DNA of 41,341 bases from an uncultured Prevotellaceae bacterium (GTDB lineage Bacteria > Bacteroidota > Bacteroidia > Bacteroidales > Bacteroidaceae): positions 1 through 41,341 of the forward strand of contig CAMVFC010000012.1 of assembly GCA_947166655.1 (NCBI GenBank), read 5' to 3'. This document shows, piece after piece, positions 23,618-33,300 of this stretch; position 1 is the first letter of the stretch, and each line of letters opens with the position of its first letter. Under the pieces are notes generated by a model that was not told where the DNA came from, did no database searches, and saw only the letters and a list, made by a program, of their open reading frames with translations. A program made the translations under genes and the position numbers.

Positions 23618-23745
23618 TTAATCTTTCAATCTTTCAACTTTTCAATCTTTCAATTTTTCAACTTTTCAATTTTTCAATTTTTCAACTTTTCAATCTTTCA
23701 ACTTTCTCAATCTTTCAACTTTCTCAATCTTTCAACTTTCTCAGT
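23618..23745. repeat. 8-bp tandem repeat array (TTGAAARR-type)
   Basis: About fifteen degenerate copies of an 8-nt unit, read on the minus strand as GAAAGATT, GAAAAGTT or GAAAAATT. The array fills the gap between dsbD and the papain-like gene and runs into the last codons of dsbD. There, two near-identical 17-nt units encode the terminal KLKD and stop. Such arrays are slippage-prone. Confidence 0.8.
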
Positions 23746-25814
23746 CCGCTTTCCAGCCATTGCACGAAGGCGGGTACGTCCTCCTTGTAGCTGTAGGAAC
23801 CAGCCAGAGGACGTGCCTCATGGTCGAGGAGAACGTAGAAAGGCTGTGTCTGAGCGCCGAACTTGGTGCGTTGCAGATAACTCCACTTGTCACCGATGGT
23901 GCGTAGTTTGCGCACGGTGCCATCGGCTTCGGTCACTTCGACAGGCTGGGGCAGGGGAGTCTTGTCGTCCACGTAGAGGCTGACCAGCACGTAATCCTCC
24001 GTCATCAGCTGACGTACGCGAGCATCAGGCCACACGGCAGCTTCCATTTTGCGGCAGTTGACACAGCCGAAGCCGGTGAAATCCAGCATCACAGGCTTGC
24101 CTGCACGCCGAGCGGCAGCCATTCCTTCTTCGTAGTTGGTATAAGTGGCTTCGACAGTGTTGACGTTGAGGTTAAAATCTTGGGTCCACATGGGAGGTGC
24201 AAAAGCACTGACAGCCTTGCAGGGAGCGCCCCACAGGCCAGGAACCATATACAGGGCAAAAGCCAGCACGCAAAGGGCTGAGAGGAAACGCGTCACGCCA
24301 ATCTTCGGACGGGCTATGACATTACCGTCATCGTCGTATTCGTCTTCATCGTGAGGCAGACGAATCCAGCCGAGCAGATAGAAGCCCATGAGAGCGAAAA
24401 TGAGAATCCACAGGCAGAGGAACGTCTCGCGATCCAGCAGACGCCAGCCATAGGCGAGGTCGGCCACGGAGAGGAACTTCAGTGCAAATGCGAGTTCCAC
24501 CAGGCCCAGAACCACCTTGATGACATTCATCCAGTTGCCGCTCTTGGGGGCTGATTTCAGCCACGTGGGGAACATCGCAAAGAGCGTGAAGGGAGCTGCC
24601 AAAGCCAGGGCGAAGCCCAACATTCCGATGGTAGGTGCGACGACACTGCCGCTGGTGACCATATCGACAAGCAGGAGCCCGATGATAGGTCCAGTGCAGG
24701 AGAAACTGACCAGCACCAGTGTCAGAGCCATGAAGAAGATGCTCAGCAGACCTGTCGTCGAGGAGGCTTTCTCGTCCATCTTCGTGCTCCATGAAGCAGG
24801 CAGGGTGATTTCGAAACCACCGAGGAACGAAGCCGCAAAGACTACCAATAGTGCAAACAGGAAGAGGTTGAAAATGGCGTTCGTAGAGAGGGCATTGAGA
24901 GAAGACGGCCCCCAGATGAGGGTGACCAGCAGCCCCAGACCTACGTAGATGACGACGATGCTGAGGCCGTAGAGGATGGCATCGGTGATTCCCTTGCGCT
25001 TATCGTCCTTGGAACGCTTGAGGAAGAACGAGACCGTCATCGGGATAATAGGCCATACGCAGGGCGTCAGCAGGGCAATGAGGCCGCCTATGATGCCGAG
25101 GAGAAAGATTCCAAACAGGGAACGTGACTGGGTGTCGGATGAAGCGTCCAATGCGTGCAGTTCGTCGATGACGGGGGTCCACAATGCTCCGCCAAGGGAG
25201 GCATCGGAGTCTCCTAAGGCTGAGGACGGAGTATCGTTAACGCCCTCAAGAGTGTCAGCCGTCTCTGCTATAGGTGTAGCTTCAGCCACCTCGCCAGAGG
25301 CCGCTATCTTTTCATCTTCTGTTGACTTTGTCTCTTCTGCAACCGGTTGGGTACCTTCACCCTTGAAATCGAACTCAACGTTGCTGGGAGGCATACAGCT
25401 TTCGTCGTTGCAGGCACCGTACTGCAGGTAGCCCACAGCCTTCCAGACTCCACCTGTCAGCCGCAGGCGCTGTGTGGCGGTGGCTTTATGCTCGAAGTAG
25501 GTTACTTCGCACTCGAAAATCGGGTCTTGCTGGCGAATGGGGGTGGGTGAGAGGCGAAGGGCACCTTCCTTGCGGGCACCTTCGAGCTGCTCGAAAGTGA
25601 GGGTCATCGCCGTGGGGCCGCCCTCGTTCTCGGGACCATAGACGTGCCATCCGTTGTCTATCTGAAAAGAAAAGATGAGGTCAATAAGGTTGGCTTGACC
25701 GCTGACAGGTTTCTGGGTGACTGTAGCCTTGACGGGAGATGACAAATTCATCTGTGCATGAGCACACACAAGGCCACAAAGAAAACATAAAAAGACAAAA
25801 AGATGCCGTTTCAT
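23724..25814 (-). CDS. dsbD: Thiol:disulfide interchange protein DsbD
   Basis: Inner-membrane reductase that passes electrons from cytoplasmic thioredoxin to periplasmic thiols, 696 residues. The signal peptide is MKRHLFVFLCFLCGLVCAHA. The N-terminal alpha domain has the Cys pair GACNDESCMPP (Cys135, Cys140). A low-complexity acidic linker spans ~155-230. The membrane domain starts with LLTPCVWPIIPMTVSFFLKRS (Cys252) and includes SFSCTGPIIG. The C-terminal thioredoxin-like domain has the CVNC active site at 584-587 in FTGFGCVNCRKME. The order and length fit DsbD. The 3' end (KLKD, stop) lies inside an 8-bp tandem repeat, so the exact end may vary between strains. Its -7 box is at 25839-25846. 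Confidence 0.93.
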   Translation of the reverse strand: MKRHLFVFLCFLCGLVCAHAQMNLSSPVKATVTQKPVSGQANLIDLIFSFQIDNGWHVYGPENEGGPTAMTLTFEQLEGARKEGALRLSPTPIRQQDPIFECEVTYFEHKATATQRLRLTGGVWKAVGYLQYGACNDESCMPPSNVEFDFKGEGTQPVAEETKSTEDEKIAASGEVAEATPIAETADTLEGVNDTPSSALGDSDASLGGALWTPVIDELHALDASSDTQSRSLFGIFLLGIIGGLIALLTPCVWPIIPMTVSFFLKRSKDDKRKGITDAILYGLSIVVIYVGLGLLVTLIWGPSSLNALSTNAIFNLFLFALLVVFAASFLGGFEITLPASWSTKMDEKASSTTGLLSIFFMALTLVLVSFSCTGPIIGLLLVDMVTSGSVVAPTIGMLGFALALAAPFTLFAMFPTWLKSAPKSGNWMNVIKVVLGLVELAFALKFLSVADLAYGWRLLDRETFLCLWILIFALMGFYLLGWIRLPHDEDEYDDDGNVIARPKIGVTRFLSALCVLAFALYMVPGLWGAPCKAVSAFAPPMWTQDFNLNVNTVEATYTNYEEGMAAARRAGKPVMLDFTGFGCVNCRKMEAAVWPDARVRQLMTEDYVLVSLYVDDKTPLPQPVEVTEADGTVRKLRTIGDKWSYLQRTKFGAQTQPFYVLLDHEARPLAGSYSYKEDVPAFVQWLESGLRKLKD

Positions 25815-25838
25815 TAGGTGATTTTATTTATTTGGCGG

Positions 25839-25846
25839 TAAAGATA
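25839..25846 (-). promoter_or_regulatory. Probable promoter -7 box of dsbD
   Basis: Minus-strand TATCTTTA, one mismatch from TAnnTTTG, 25 nt upstream of the ATG at 25814. It lies back-to-back with the tcdA promoter. Confidence 0.45.
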
Positions 25847-25899
25847 CGCTCTTTTAGCAAATTGGCCAAACTTTTGTGGTAAAATTAACTTTTTTGTCG

Positions 25900-25907
25900 T
25901 ACCTTTG
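25900..25907 (+). promoter_or_regulatory. Promoter -7 box of tcdA
   Basis: TACCTTTG lies 7 nt before the ATG at 25915, so the transcript would be nearly leaderless. A TTTG at 25873-25876 may serve as -33, though the 23-nt spacer is long. Confidence 0.6.
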
Positions 25908-25914
25908 TCGCGTT

Positions 25915-26745
25915 ATGAAGACACAAGAAACTATTTTCGACCGCACAGAACGGTTGATTGGTGAGGCCGGAATGCAGGCCGTCTCACAGCGTCGTGTGAT
26001 TATTTTCGGCGTAGGTGGGGTGGGTAGCTGGTGTGCTGAAAGTCTGGTTCGCAGTGGCATCGGACAACTGACCCTTGTCGATTCCGATCGCGTGTGTGCC
26101 AGCAACGTGAACCGTCAGGGGATGGCAACGACAAAGACCATTGGTCAAGTGAAGGTTGAAGCCTTGAAGAACAAGCTTTTGGAAATAAATCCTCAAGTAA
26201 GGGTTGAAGCTGTTCAGGATATCTATTCAGCCGACACACGGGCACAGTTTCATCTGGAAAAATACGATTATATCATCGATGCCATCGACAGCCTGGAATG
26301 TAAGGCCGAACTGATACGCCACGCTACGTCTTTGCCGCGCAGCATACAGTTTTTCTCTTCGATGGGAGCTGCGTTGAAAATGGATCCTACGCAGATTTGT
26401 GTAGATGAATTCTGGCGCGTGAAGGGCTGTCCGCTGGCTCGGGCTTTGCGTCAGAAATTCAAACGTTCTAAGCTGTTCCCCGCACGTAAGTTTCAAGTGG
26501 TATATTCACCGGAGGTGTTGCCCAACCTGGGTGAGGTGCCATCCAATCATCGTGGTGATGAGACTCATCAAGACAATGAAACAGGCCCTGGACGTCAGGA
26601 CCTGTTGAACCATGACTGGAGTCTCCAGAAGGCGCAGATCAATGGCACCGTGGCGCACATCACTGCTATCTTTGGCTTCACGCTGGCCGGCTTGGTGATG
26701 CAGGATATCTATCGTCAGTCGTTGCCCAGTGGGAATAAGCCGTAA
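25915..26745 (+). CDS. tcdA: tRNA threonylcarbamoyladenosine dehydratase
   Basis: E1-like ThiF/MoeB-fold enzyme of 276 residues that uses ATP to cyclise t6A37 of tRNA to ct6A in the cytoplasm. The nucleotide-binding glycine motif is VIIFGVGGVGSWCAESLVRSG (~28-47), followed by LVDSDRVCASNVNRQG with the Asp and Asn-Arg-Gln residues typical of the family, and the DYIIDAIDSLECK adenylation segment. The length matches TcdA/CsdL rather than the shorter MoeB/ThiF, and the zinc cysteine pairs of MoeB are missing. Its last 31 nt overlap the 3' end of the convergent kinase gene. Confidence 0.88.
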   Translation: MKTQETIFDRTERLIGEAGMQAVSQRRVIIFGVGGVGSWCAESLVRSGIGQLTLVDSDRVCASNVNRQGMATTKTIGQVKVEALKNKLLEINPQVRVEAVQDIYSADTRAQFHLEKYDYIIDAIDSLECKAELIRHATSLPRSIQFFSSMGAALKMDPTQICVDEFWRVKGCPLARALRQKFKRSKLFPARKFQVVYSPEVLPNLGEVPSNHRGDETHQDNETGPGRQDLLNHDWSLQKAQINGTVAHITAIFGFTLAGLVMQDIYRQSLPSGNKP

Positions 26746-27341
26746 AGCTCACTGTCAATCTTGTCGGTTATCTGCTGAAAATCCTGTAGGTTCTCGCCGA
26801 ACTTACAGTGGTCTCCGTCCACGATAATCAGAGGACCTTTGTAGGTCTCTATCCATTGTTCATAGCGTTCGCCGAGACCTTGAAGATAGTCGATGCGGAT
26901 GCTCTGCTCAAATTCGCGTCCGCGCTTTTGGATCTGCGCGATGAGCGTAGGTATGCTGGAGCGAATATAGATCATCAGGTCGGGCAGTTTCACCAATGAC
27001 ATCATTAAGTCGAACAGGTCGCAGTAGTTGTCGAAATCACGGTCGCTCATGTAGCCTTGGGCATGCAGGTTGGGAGCGAAGATGCGAGCATCCTCGAAAA
27101 TCGTGCGGTCCTGAATAATCGTATCGGTCGATTTGGCAATCTCTACGACATCCTTGAAACGCTTGTTGAGGAAATAAATCTGGAGGTTGAATGACCACCG
27201 GGTCATGTCCTTGTAAAAGTCGTCGAGATAGGGATTGAAGTCGACCGGCTCAAAATGGGGTGACCATCCATAATGGGAGGCAAGCATCTTGGTCAGAGTA
27301 GTCTTGCCGCTGCCGATGTTTCCTGCGATGGCGATATGCAT
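26715..27341 (-). CDS. Deoxynucleoside kinase, paralogue 1
   Basis: Salvage kinase of the dCK/dGK-type deoxynucleoside kinase family, 208 residues, cytoplasmic. The P-loop GNIGSGKT is at 7-14, DRTIFED (family E/DR[ST] motif) near 98, and the arginine-rich lid is IQKRGREFEQSIRIDYL. It uses ATP to phosphorylate a deoxyribonucleoside, probably a purine one. It lies 12 nt downstream of a close paralogue with an identical N-terminus (MHIAIAGNIGSGKTTLT). A tandem pair of this kind in Lactobacillus acidophilus forms a dAK/dGK heterodimer, which suggests the same here (inference). The 3' end overlaps tcdA tail to tail. Confidence 0.85.
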   Translation of the reverse strand: MHIAIAGNIGSGKTTLTKMLASHYGWSPHFEPVDFNPYLDDFYKDMTRWSFNLQIYFLNKRFKDVVEIAKSTDTIIQDRTIFEDARIFAPNLHAQGYMSDRDFDNYCDLFDLMMSLVKLPDLMIYIRSSIPTLIAQIQKRGREFEQSIRIDYLQGLGERYEQWIETYKGPLIIVDGDHCKFGENLQDFQQITDKIDSELYGLFPLGND

Positions 27342-27353
27342 AGGGCTTAGGAT

Positions 27354-28004
27354 TTAGTTGGTTTCTGAAGGTGAAGGAACAGGCTCGTCGGGGAACAAAT
27401 TGAAGAGCTGGCTGTCTATTTTGTCGATGATGCCTGCAAAGTCTTCGGGCTGGTGCTGAAAGTCGAGATCATTGACTTCAATGGTGAGCACCTTACCGCG
27501 ATATTTGTGATAGATGAAGTCTTCGTAGAGGGTGTTGAGGTTCTTGAGGTAGTCCAAGGGGATGGACTGCTCGTAGTCGCGTCCTCTTCGTTGGATGTTC
27601 ATGACCAGATGCGAGACGGAAGCCCGCAGGTAAATCATCAGGTCGGGGTAGCGGACAATCTCTGTCATCTGATCAAAGAGCTCCATATATGTCTCGAAAT
27701 CACGCTCGGAGAGATTACCCATTTGATAGTTGTTACGTGTGAACACGTAGACACCCTCATAGATGGAGCGATCGAGAATCATGGTCTTCTCGGAGCTGGC
27801 CAATGCCAACAGGTCTTTGAAGCGCTCTTTCAGGAAGTAGACTTCCAGGGCAAACGACCAGCGGGGGATATCCTTGTAATAATCTTCCAGATAGGGGTTG
27901 TAGTCGACAGCCTCGAAATGCGGACTCCACCCATAGTGGTTGGCCAGCATCGTGGTAAGCGTCGTCTTTCCGCTGCCTATATTTCCGGCAATGGCGATGT
28001 GCAT
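27354..28004 (-). CDS. Deoxynucleoside kinase, paralogue 2
   Basis: Second member of the tandem pair, 216 residues. It has the same P-loop GNIGSGKT at 7-14; here the family motif reads DRSIYEG where paralogue 1 has DRTIFED, and the lid is IQRRGRDYEQSIPLDYL. About half the positions are identical between the two by eye, with differences around the substrate pocket (RWSFALEVYFL versus RWSFNLQIYFL). That is consistent with different base specificity. It starts 24 nt after the DUF6048-like gene, so it is in the same operon as the glycosyltransferase. Confidence 0.85.
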   Translation of the reverse strand: MHIAIAGNIGSGKTTLTTMLANHYGWSPHFEAVDYNPYLEDYYKDIPRWSFALEVYFLKERFKDLLALASSEKTMILDRSIYEGVYVFTRNNYQMGNLSERDFETYMELFDQMTEIVRYPDLMIYLRASVSHLVMNIQRRGRDYEQSIPLDYLKNLNTLYEDFIYHKYRGKVLTIEVNDLDFQHQPEDFAGIIDKIDSQLFNLFPDEPVPSPSETN

Positions 28005-28028
28005 ATAGAGAGAACGGGTATTGAGGGT

Positions 28029-28730
28029 TTAGATGTCAAAGAGGATTTTGAATGTGCCACCCCAGCCTATGCCGTCGGCATTGCGACCATAGCCCGGGAT
28101 GTACCAGGGCATACCGATGTCGGAGTACTTCTGGTTGATCTTCAGCTTGAAACGCATGTCCCAACCAACACTGACGATGCTTACGAGGCGTGTCTCCAGA
28201 CCGATGACGGCTTCCGCCCAGTGGGCATGGCCGTCGAGGCCGTGTTCGCTGAACGGGCGGCTCTCGCCCCAATGAGGGTCGGTAAGGGGTGTGGGCGAAT
28301 CGACATCGTAGCTATACGTGGAGAAGCCGTAGCGCAGACCGAGAAAGAGGCGGTTGCCTTCGTGCTTCTTAATCATATTGTAGTCACAGCCGATGCGGAA
28401 ATAGGGCGCGCGCACCTTGAAGTGGTTATCCAACTCTTGTCCTTCGTGGTCGCCTTCGCCAAGGCCCAGTTCGAAGATGGGGAAGTATTTCTCGAAGAGA
28501 TTCAGACGGACAAAAGCCTCAAGCTGTGTCCAGTCGTTGTTGGCAACTTTAAGGACGGGACCTAAGATGTCAGCTCCGACAGCGATGCCATTGAGGAAGT
28601 GGGGACGACGGGATTCCTTGGCCTCTGCGACAGCGGCTTCCTGTACTTCCTTTTCCTGTGCCCAAACAGTACAAGGAAGCAGTAGACATGCGAGCAGCGC
28701 TGGCAAGAAGATGGTGCGGAAGGTCGTCAT
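28029..28730 (-). CDS. DUF6048-like outer-membrane protein
   Basis: Exported protein of 233 residues, probably a small beta-barrel. The signal peptide MTTFRTIFLPALLACLLLPCTVWAQ defines the ATG at 28730. It contains GIAVGADILGPVLKVANNDWTQLEAFVRLNLFEKYFPIFELGLGEG, which I recall as typical of Bacteroidetes DUF6048, then alternating strands such as YFRIGCDYN and FLGLRYGFSTYSY. It ends with an aromatic-poor FKILFDI. Its start overlaps the upstream lipoprotein stop by 4 nt (ATGA), so the two are translationally coupled and may work together at the cell envelope. Function unknown. Confidence 0.7.
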   Translation of the reverse strand: MTTFRTIFLPALLACLLLPCTVWAQEKEVQEAAVAEAKESRRPHFLNGIAVGADILGPVLKVANNDWTQLEAFVRLNLFEKYFPIFELGLGEGDHEGQELDNHFKVRAPYFRIGCDYNMIKKHEGNRLFLGLRYGFSTYSYDVDSPTPLTDPHWGESRPFSEHGLDGHAHWAEAVIGLETRLVSIVSVGWDMRFKLKINQKYSDIGMPWYIPGYGRNADGIGWGGTFKILFDI

Positions 28731-29293
28731 TCGGTGGTCTGTTCGTCGTCGTCCGACGTAAAGAAATAGATTTGAAAATTCTCTAACCCGTCGTAGTTGA
28801 TCTCGGCGTGATTGATCAGGATGGTATCGATGAGATGGTGGGTGCTCTCCACGGCCGTGACCACGTGCCATACGTGTACGGGACAGGAGGGATCATCGAA
28901 ATGCGGATGGCTCTGCTTGTGTATCCAGAGGGTGTCGCGTCCCACGGCTCCTTGCTGATCTTTGAAGGAGAACTGGAGAGCATCGGTCTGGCCGTAGAAA
29001 CTGACCGGCAGGGCGACACCGCTTATGTTGTATTGGCGGTTGATCAGAACGCTATCAGTGCCTAAGATGCAGACAGACAAGGAGTCTGCAACTGTTACGG
29101 CCAGTCCTTCTGCAAAGACACCGTCGGCGGTACGCGCCGAAGCATAGAAACCGTATTTGCTTTCCACCGTGTTGTTCAGTGGACAGGAGACCTGCTCACA
29201 GGACGTCACCAGCCCGACTCCCACGAAGGAGAGCAGAAACAGGGCCACTTGTGGAATGCGAAGTTTAAATCTCTTGTTCAATTTGATAGTCAT
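28727..29293 (-). CDS. DUF6452-like lipoprotein
   Basis: Predicted lipoprotein of 188 residues. The hydrophobic signal runs to GLVTSC, making Cys32 the likely lipidated residue. A beta-rich domain follows, with SCPLNNTVESKYGFYAS, a pattern I associate with DUF6452. It always seems paired with a DUF6048 gene in this phylum (from memory); here the two overlap by 4 nt. The 5' end overlaps the glycosyltransferase 3' end by 29 nt. A tight operon is evident; the function is unknown. Confidence 0.65.
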   Translation of the reverse strand: MTIKLNKRFKLRIPQVALFLLSFVGVGLVTSCEQVSCPLNNTVESKYGFYASARTADGVFAEGLAVTVADSLSVCILGTDSVLINRQYNISGVALPVSFYGQTDALQFSFKDQQGAVGRDTLWIHKQSHPHFDDPSCPVHVWHVVTAVESTHHLIDTILINHAEINYDGLENFQIYFFTSDDDEQTTE

Positions 29294-30215
29294 TACGCAA
29301 TTGGGAGTTGCGGCTTACGAGTTCGCCGAGGAATCCTGCCACGAACAGTTGCGTGCCGAGAAGCATCATGGTCAAGGCTATGAAGAAATAGGGAGAGTCG
29401 GTGACAAGACGGTAGGGCAGGCCTTGGGACATGGCATAGAGCTTGCTGGCACCGACGACGATGGCGGAAATGAAACCTAAAATGAACATCACCGTTCCCC
29501 ATAACCCGAAGACATGCATGGGCTTCAGCCCGAACTTGCTCAGGAACCACAACGTCAGCAGGTCCAGATAGCCGTTGACAAAGCGGTCTAAGCCAAACTT
29601 CGTGGTGCCGTATTTGCGGGCTTGGTGGTGAACCACCTTCTCGCCGATGCGGGTGAAGCCGGCGTTCTTGGCGAGATAGGGGATATAGCGGTGCATCTCG
29701 CCATAGACCTCAATGTTCTTGACAACATCGCGGCGATAGGCTTTCAGGCCGCAGTTGAAATCATGCAGGTTCTTAATACCGCTGACGCATCGGGCCGTGG
29801 CATTAAAGAGCTTGGTGGGGATGGTCTTGGAGAGAGGGTCGTAGCGTTTCTGTTTGTATCCGCTGACGAGGTCGTAACCGTCTTCCACGATCATACGTCT
29901 CAGCTCAGGAATCTCGTCGGGAGAGTCCTGGAGGTCTGCATCCATGGTGATGACGACATCGCCTTCGGCACGGCGGAAGCCGCAGAACAAGGCAGGACTC
30001 TTTCCATAGTTGCGGCGGAACTTGATGCCTTTCACTTCAGCATTTTCTTCTTGAAGACGTTGGATGACCTCCCACGAAGTGTCGGTAGAGCCGTCGTTGA
30101 CAAAGATGATCTCATACGAAAAACCGTGAGCATTCATCACGCGCTTAATCCATGCGTGCAACTCAGGAAGCGATTCTGCTTCGTTGTAAAGCGGTACGAT
30201 AACGGAAATATCCAT
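29265..30215 (-). CDS. Family 2 glycosyltransferase (GtrB/DPM1-like)
   Basis: Membrane-anchored glycosyltransferase of 316 residues that probably transfers a sugar from a nucleotide donor to a polyprenyl phosphate at the inner membrane. The GT2 start is VIVPLYNEAESLPEL; FVNDGSTDTSW follows, and the DxD metal motif is Asp92/Asp94 in MDADLQDSPDE. Two C-terminal transmembrane helices (FGLWGTVMFILGFISAIVVGA and FFIALTMMLLGTQLFVAGFLGELV) are typical of GtrB/ArnC-like proteins. The ATG at 30215 is preferred over an in-frame TTG at 30242 that lies in the promoter -7 box. First gene of a five-gene operon that continues through both dNKs. Confidence 0.88.
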   Translation of the reverse strand: MDISVIVPLYNEAESLPELHAWIKRVMNAHGFSYEIIFVNDGSTDTSWEVIQRLQEENAEVKGIKFRRNYGKSPALFCGFRRAEGDVVITMDADLQDSPDEIPELRRMIVEDGYDLVSGYKQKRYDPLSKTIPTKLFNATARCVSGIKNLHDFNCGLKAYRRDVVKNIEVYGEMHRYIPYLAKNAGFTRIGEKVVHHQARKYGTTKFGLDRFVNGYLDLLTLWFLSKFGLKPMHVFGLWGTVMFILGFISAIVVGASKLYAMSQGLPYRLVTDSPYFFIALTMMLLGTQLFVAGFLGELVSRNSQLRNDYQIEQEI

Positions 30216-30239
30216 GGGCAAACGAACTTTTTTTCTCGG

Positions 30240-30271
30240 CAAAGGTACTTCAACTTGTGCAATTGAGCAAA
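30240..30271 (-). promoter_or_regulatory. Promoter of the GT2-DUF6452-DUF6048-dNK operon
   Basis: On the minus strand TTTG (30271-30268), a 20-nt spacer and TACCTTTG (30247-30240) fit the Bacteroidetes consensus, 24 nt before the ATG at 30215. Confidence 0.7.
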
Positions 30272-30325
30272 CAAATAGGACTTTTTTTGCGATTTGCGTA
30301 CGAAGTTACGCATACGGACTTCCTG

Positions 30326-33300
30326 CTAACGGCTTCGCTTCTGCCTGCGGAACAAGTCGCTAAAGTGGTTGAAGTCATGTTTCAGCTGCAGGCCGATGCC
30401 TTGTGTGGTGAGGGCATTCTTTGTGAAATACCTGTCGTTGGTCTCGCTGTATGCTTTCAGACTGACACCTCCTGAAGGCGTCAGCAGCCAGCGAACGTCG
30501 AAGTCACCGATGAAATTGGTGTTGGAGACGGGAGTATCGCGGTAACCAAAGGTCCCGTTGATGATAAGGCGGTTGTTCAGCAGACGTCCGCTGAGGATGC
30601 CTTCGACGTCCATGTCACTCCATCCGGCAGTTCCTGTGGAGAGGTTGGTGCCGAAGTTCCATTGTTTGTTACCTATGGTGTTGGCCAGAAGGTCGCTGAG
30701 CTGTCCGGAGAGCGTCGATGACAGCAGCCCGTTCATGGCGGTATTGGTTTGGCTCCGTTCAGTATTGTTGTATTCGTAGGTGTAGAACCGTCCGATACCC
30801 AGCAGGTATAAGACTTGCATATTGCGCTCTTCGTCGGTGGAAATTAGCGAACGTACCATCTGCTTCACGTCTTCGTTGACGTTGGGGATGTCGAGGTCGA
30901 AACTTACCTGCGGACTATGGGCTTGCCCGCTGATGTTCATGAGGCAGTTCACACGGACGTTGCTCTCAGAGAAATTACTGCCTGTGGCCAGTTCGTTGAG
31001 GGATACTGAGGGTACGGTATAGATGGCTTTCAGGTTCAGGCCGGCATTCATGGGTGTGCCGCCGAAAACAATGGTGCCGCCTTGTTCGAACTGAAAGTCT
31101 TTGTGCAGGACATCTTGCAGCGTCATTCGGTAATGGCCGTGATCGACGCGGTAAGTGCCGTACATCTGGAACCTGCCTTTATTAAAATAGGTGGCGCGCA
31201 GATGACCGTTACCGTATAGTGTGATATAATCTTCGGCGCGGGCATCCATCAGCAGACGGATGGCGGCGTTGGGCGTGACGTCGAGGTCGAAGTTCAGACG
31301 CAGGTCTATATCCTCGTCAACGAATTCAGGTACGAAGGTCGGGTGCGTCACACTGTCGGCTTTTTCCTCCTCTTGTTTTCGGTTGGTAAATGTGATGAAA
31401 GCATTGTCCGTCAATGTCTCAGGGGTAGAAGCGTTGTAGGTGAACGTCGTGCCGGGCGAAGGCGAGCCTTGCAGGTCGATGGTGATGCTGCTGGGCTGTC
31501 CTGCGATATGGACATTGCCATTAGCGAAGACAGTACCATAGAAAACTTCGTCGCCGAAATCGTGGAAATCATAGCCTAAGAGGTCTTCGGCTGCAATGTC
31601 AAAGGTGTAATGGATGTCCTTGAAATGCTCCCATCGCACTTCGCCGCGAAGCTTGGCTTGATGATCTCTGCGGGAAGTCCTGTGGTGGCGGTCGTAGAGG
31701 GTCAGACCCTGGGTATAGAGGCGTCCGGGCCGCATGTGGATGCTGTCGCCGCCGAGGCTGTGATATCGATGTCCCAGATAGTCGAGAGAGACGGCAAGGG
31801 TGTCCAGCACCAGGTCGCCTTCGAGGTCCAGTGCCTTGAACGGTCCGTAGATGTGTGCGTGGCCTGTGGCATTGCCTGTAAGGTCGGTCAGGAACGATTC
31901 CGTGAAGTCATTCAAGAAGCCAATGCTAAGGTGGCGGGCTTGTATGTCAAGATCCATGCCGCGTCCTGGCTCATGACCGGGCTTAATTAGGCCTTCGACG
32001 TGACTGACCTGCCGCTTGTCGGGTTCCGTGATATAGGCATCCAGGTCGATGGCTTGATCGTCTTTCCGGCCGAAACCGCCTGTGAGGTGGAGCTCGCCCA
32101 GATGACCGCCATTCATGCTGAAGTTGTCAACGCGCAGGCGGGCATCTACTCGGGGCGTCTCCAGCAGGTGGCGGGCTACGAGTTCGCCCGTAGCCTTACC
32201 CGCAAAGGCCACATCATCGAAATCCAGCAGGGCAAAGATGTATTCCAGGTTGATGCCGTACAGGTTTGCGCGCAGGGTGTCCGTGGCTTCGGCCGAGATG
32301 CGACCGTCAACGATGAGTTGCCTGCCCATCTGTGAGACCTGGAAACTGTAGACATTCAGGGCATTCTCGTACAAGCGAAGACTGGAGGCATGGACGTTCC
32401 AGGTGGTATCGGAAACGATGACTTGTGTGGGGTGAAGCTGGATGTGTGCTCCCAGCTTCTGGTCTTCGCCCTTGAAGAAACGGGCATCCGTCGACAACTC
32501 GCCGCGCATAGAGGGCGTCGAGTGGTTGTCCCACGACAAGAGGGACGATATGACATCGTTTGAACCAATCGCATCAAGGGAGAAATCGACGGCATTTCCT
32601 TCCATGATACGGCGCAGGCGCAAATGGGTGTCCAGACTGTCGGCTTCTTCCTGAACGGTAAGATGGACGTTACGCAGGTCGTAGTCACCATAGATGAGAT
32701 GGGGTACATGGACCAGGAGGGCCAGGTCTTTGTGTTCTGTGTCTATATGGCCTTTCACATGTCCGGAGTGAGGAATCTGCAGGCTCTCGGAGACGAACTG
32801 CAGCAGGGGTTGTGTGTCCCAGATGTAGATGTCGAAATCGGCTCTTTGCGGGGTGCTCTCGGCCAACAGTGCCTTCTGTCGTCGTTGCTCTGAAAGTGGG
32901 ATAAGCGACGGCAGGGCTTTATGTAGCATGTGTTGCGTCAGCAGGGTGAGTTCGTTATAGCTGAAGGCACCGTCGATATGTGCCGAGATGAAATCGCCGC
33001 TGAGATTGATCGTCTGCTTGTTACGGGAGTGCTCTGCAAAAAGAGTAAGCTGATTCAGATGGTATTGGAGGGCCGGTGTCTGGATATCGGCATCGGAAAG
33101 AATAACCTGTCCCTGGATGCTGTGCATCTCATCGGCATGGGTCCAGAGGTCGTGTGGGTTCTGTATATCGGCATCCAGCAGAAAACTGTATTGTGGGTCT
33201 GTGACCTGCGTGTGGGTCGTCAGTCGGGTGGGAGAGTAGTTGATGTCTCCTTGGATATCATCAATCGTCTCTCCCAGAACGCTGAGGTTCTTCGCTGTCA

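Noticed and set aside
23618..23745. Possible CRISPR array
   Set aside because: The repeat unit is 8 bp with no spacers of constant length and no cas genes; it is a simple tandem repeat.
30295..30312. Inverted repeat TGCGTA-CGAAGT-TACGCA upstream of the GT2 promoter
   Set aside because: Only 6-bp arms and no T-tract on the minus strand; could be an operator but could equally be chance.
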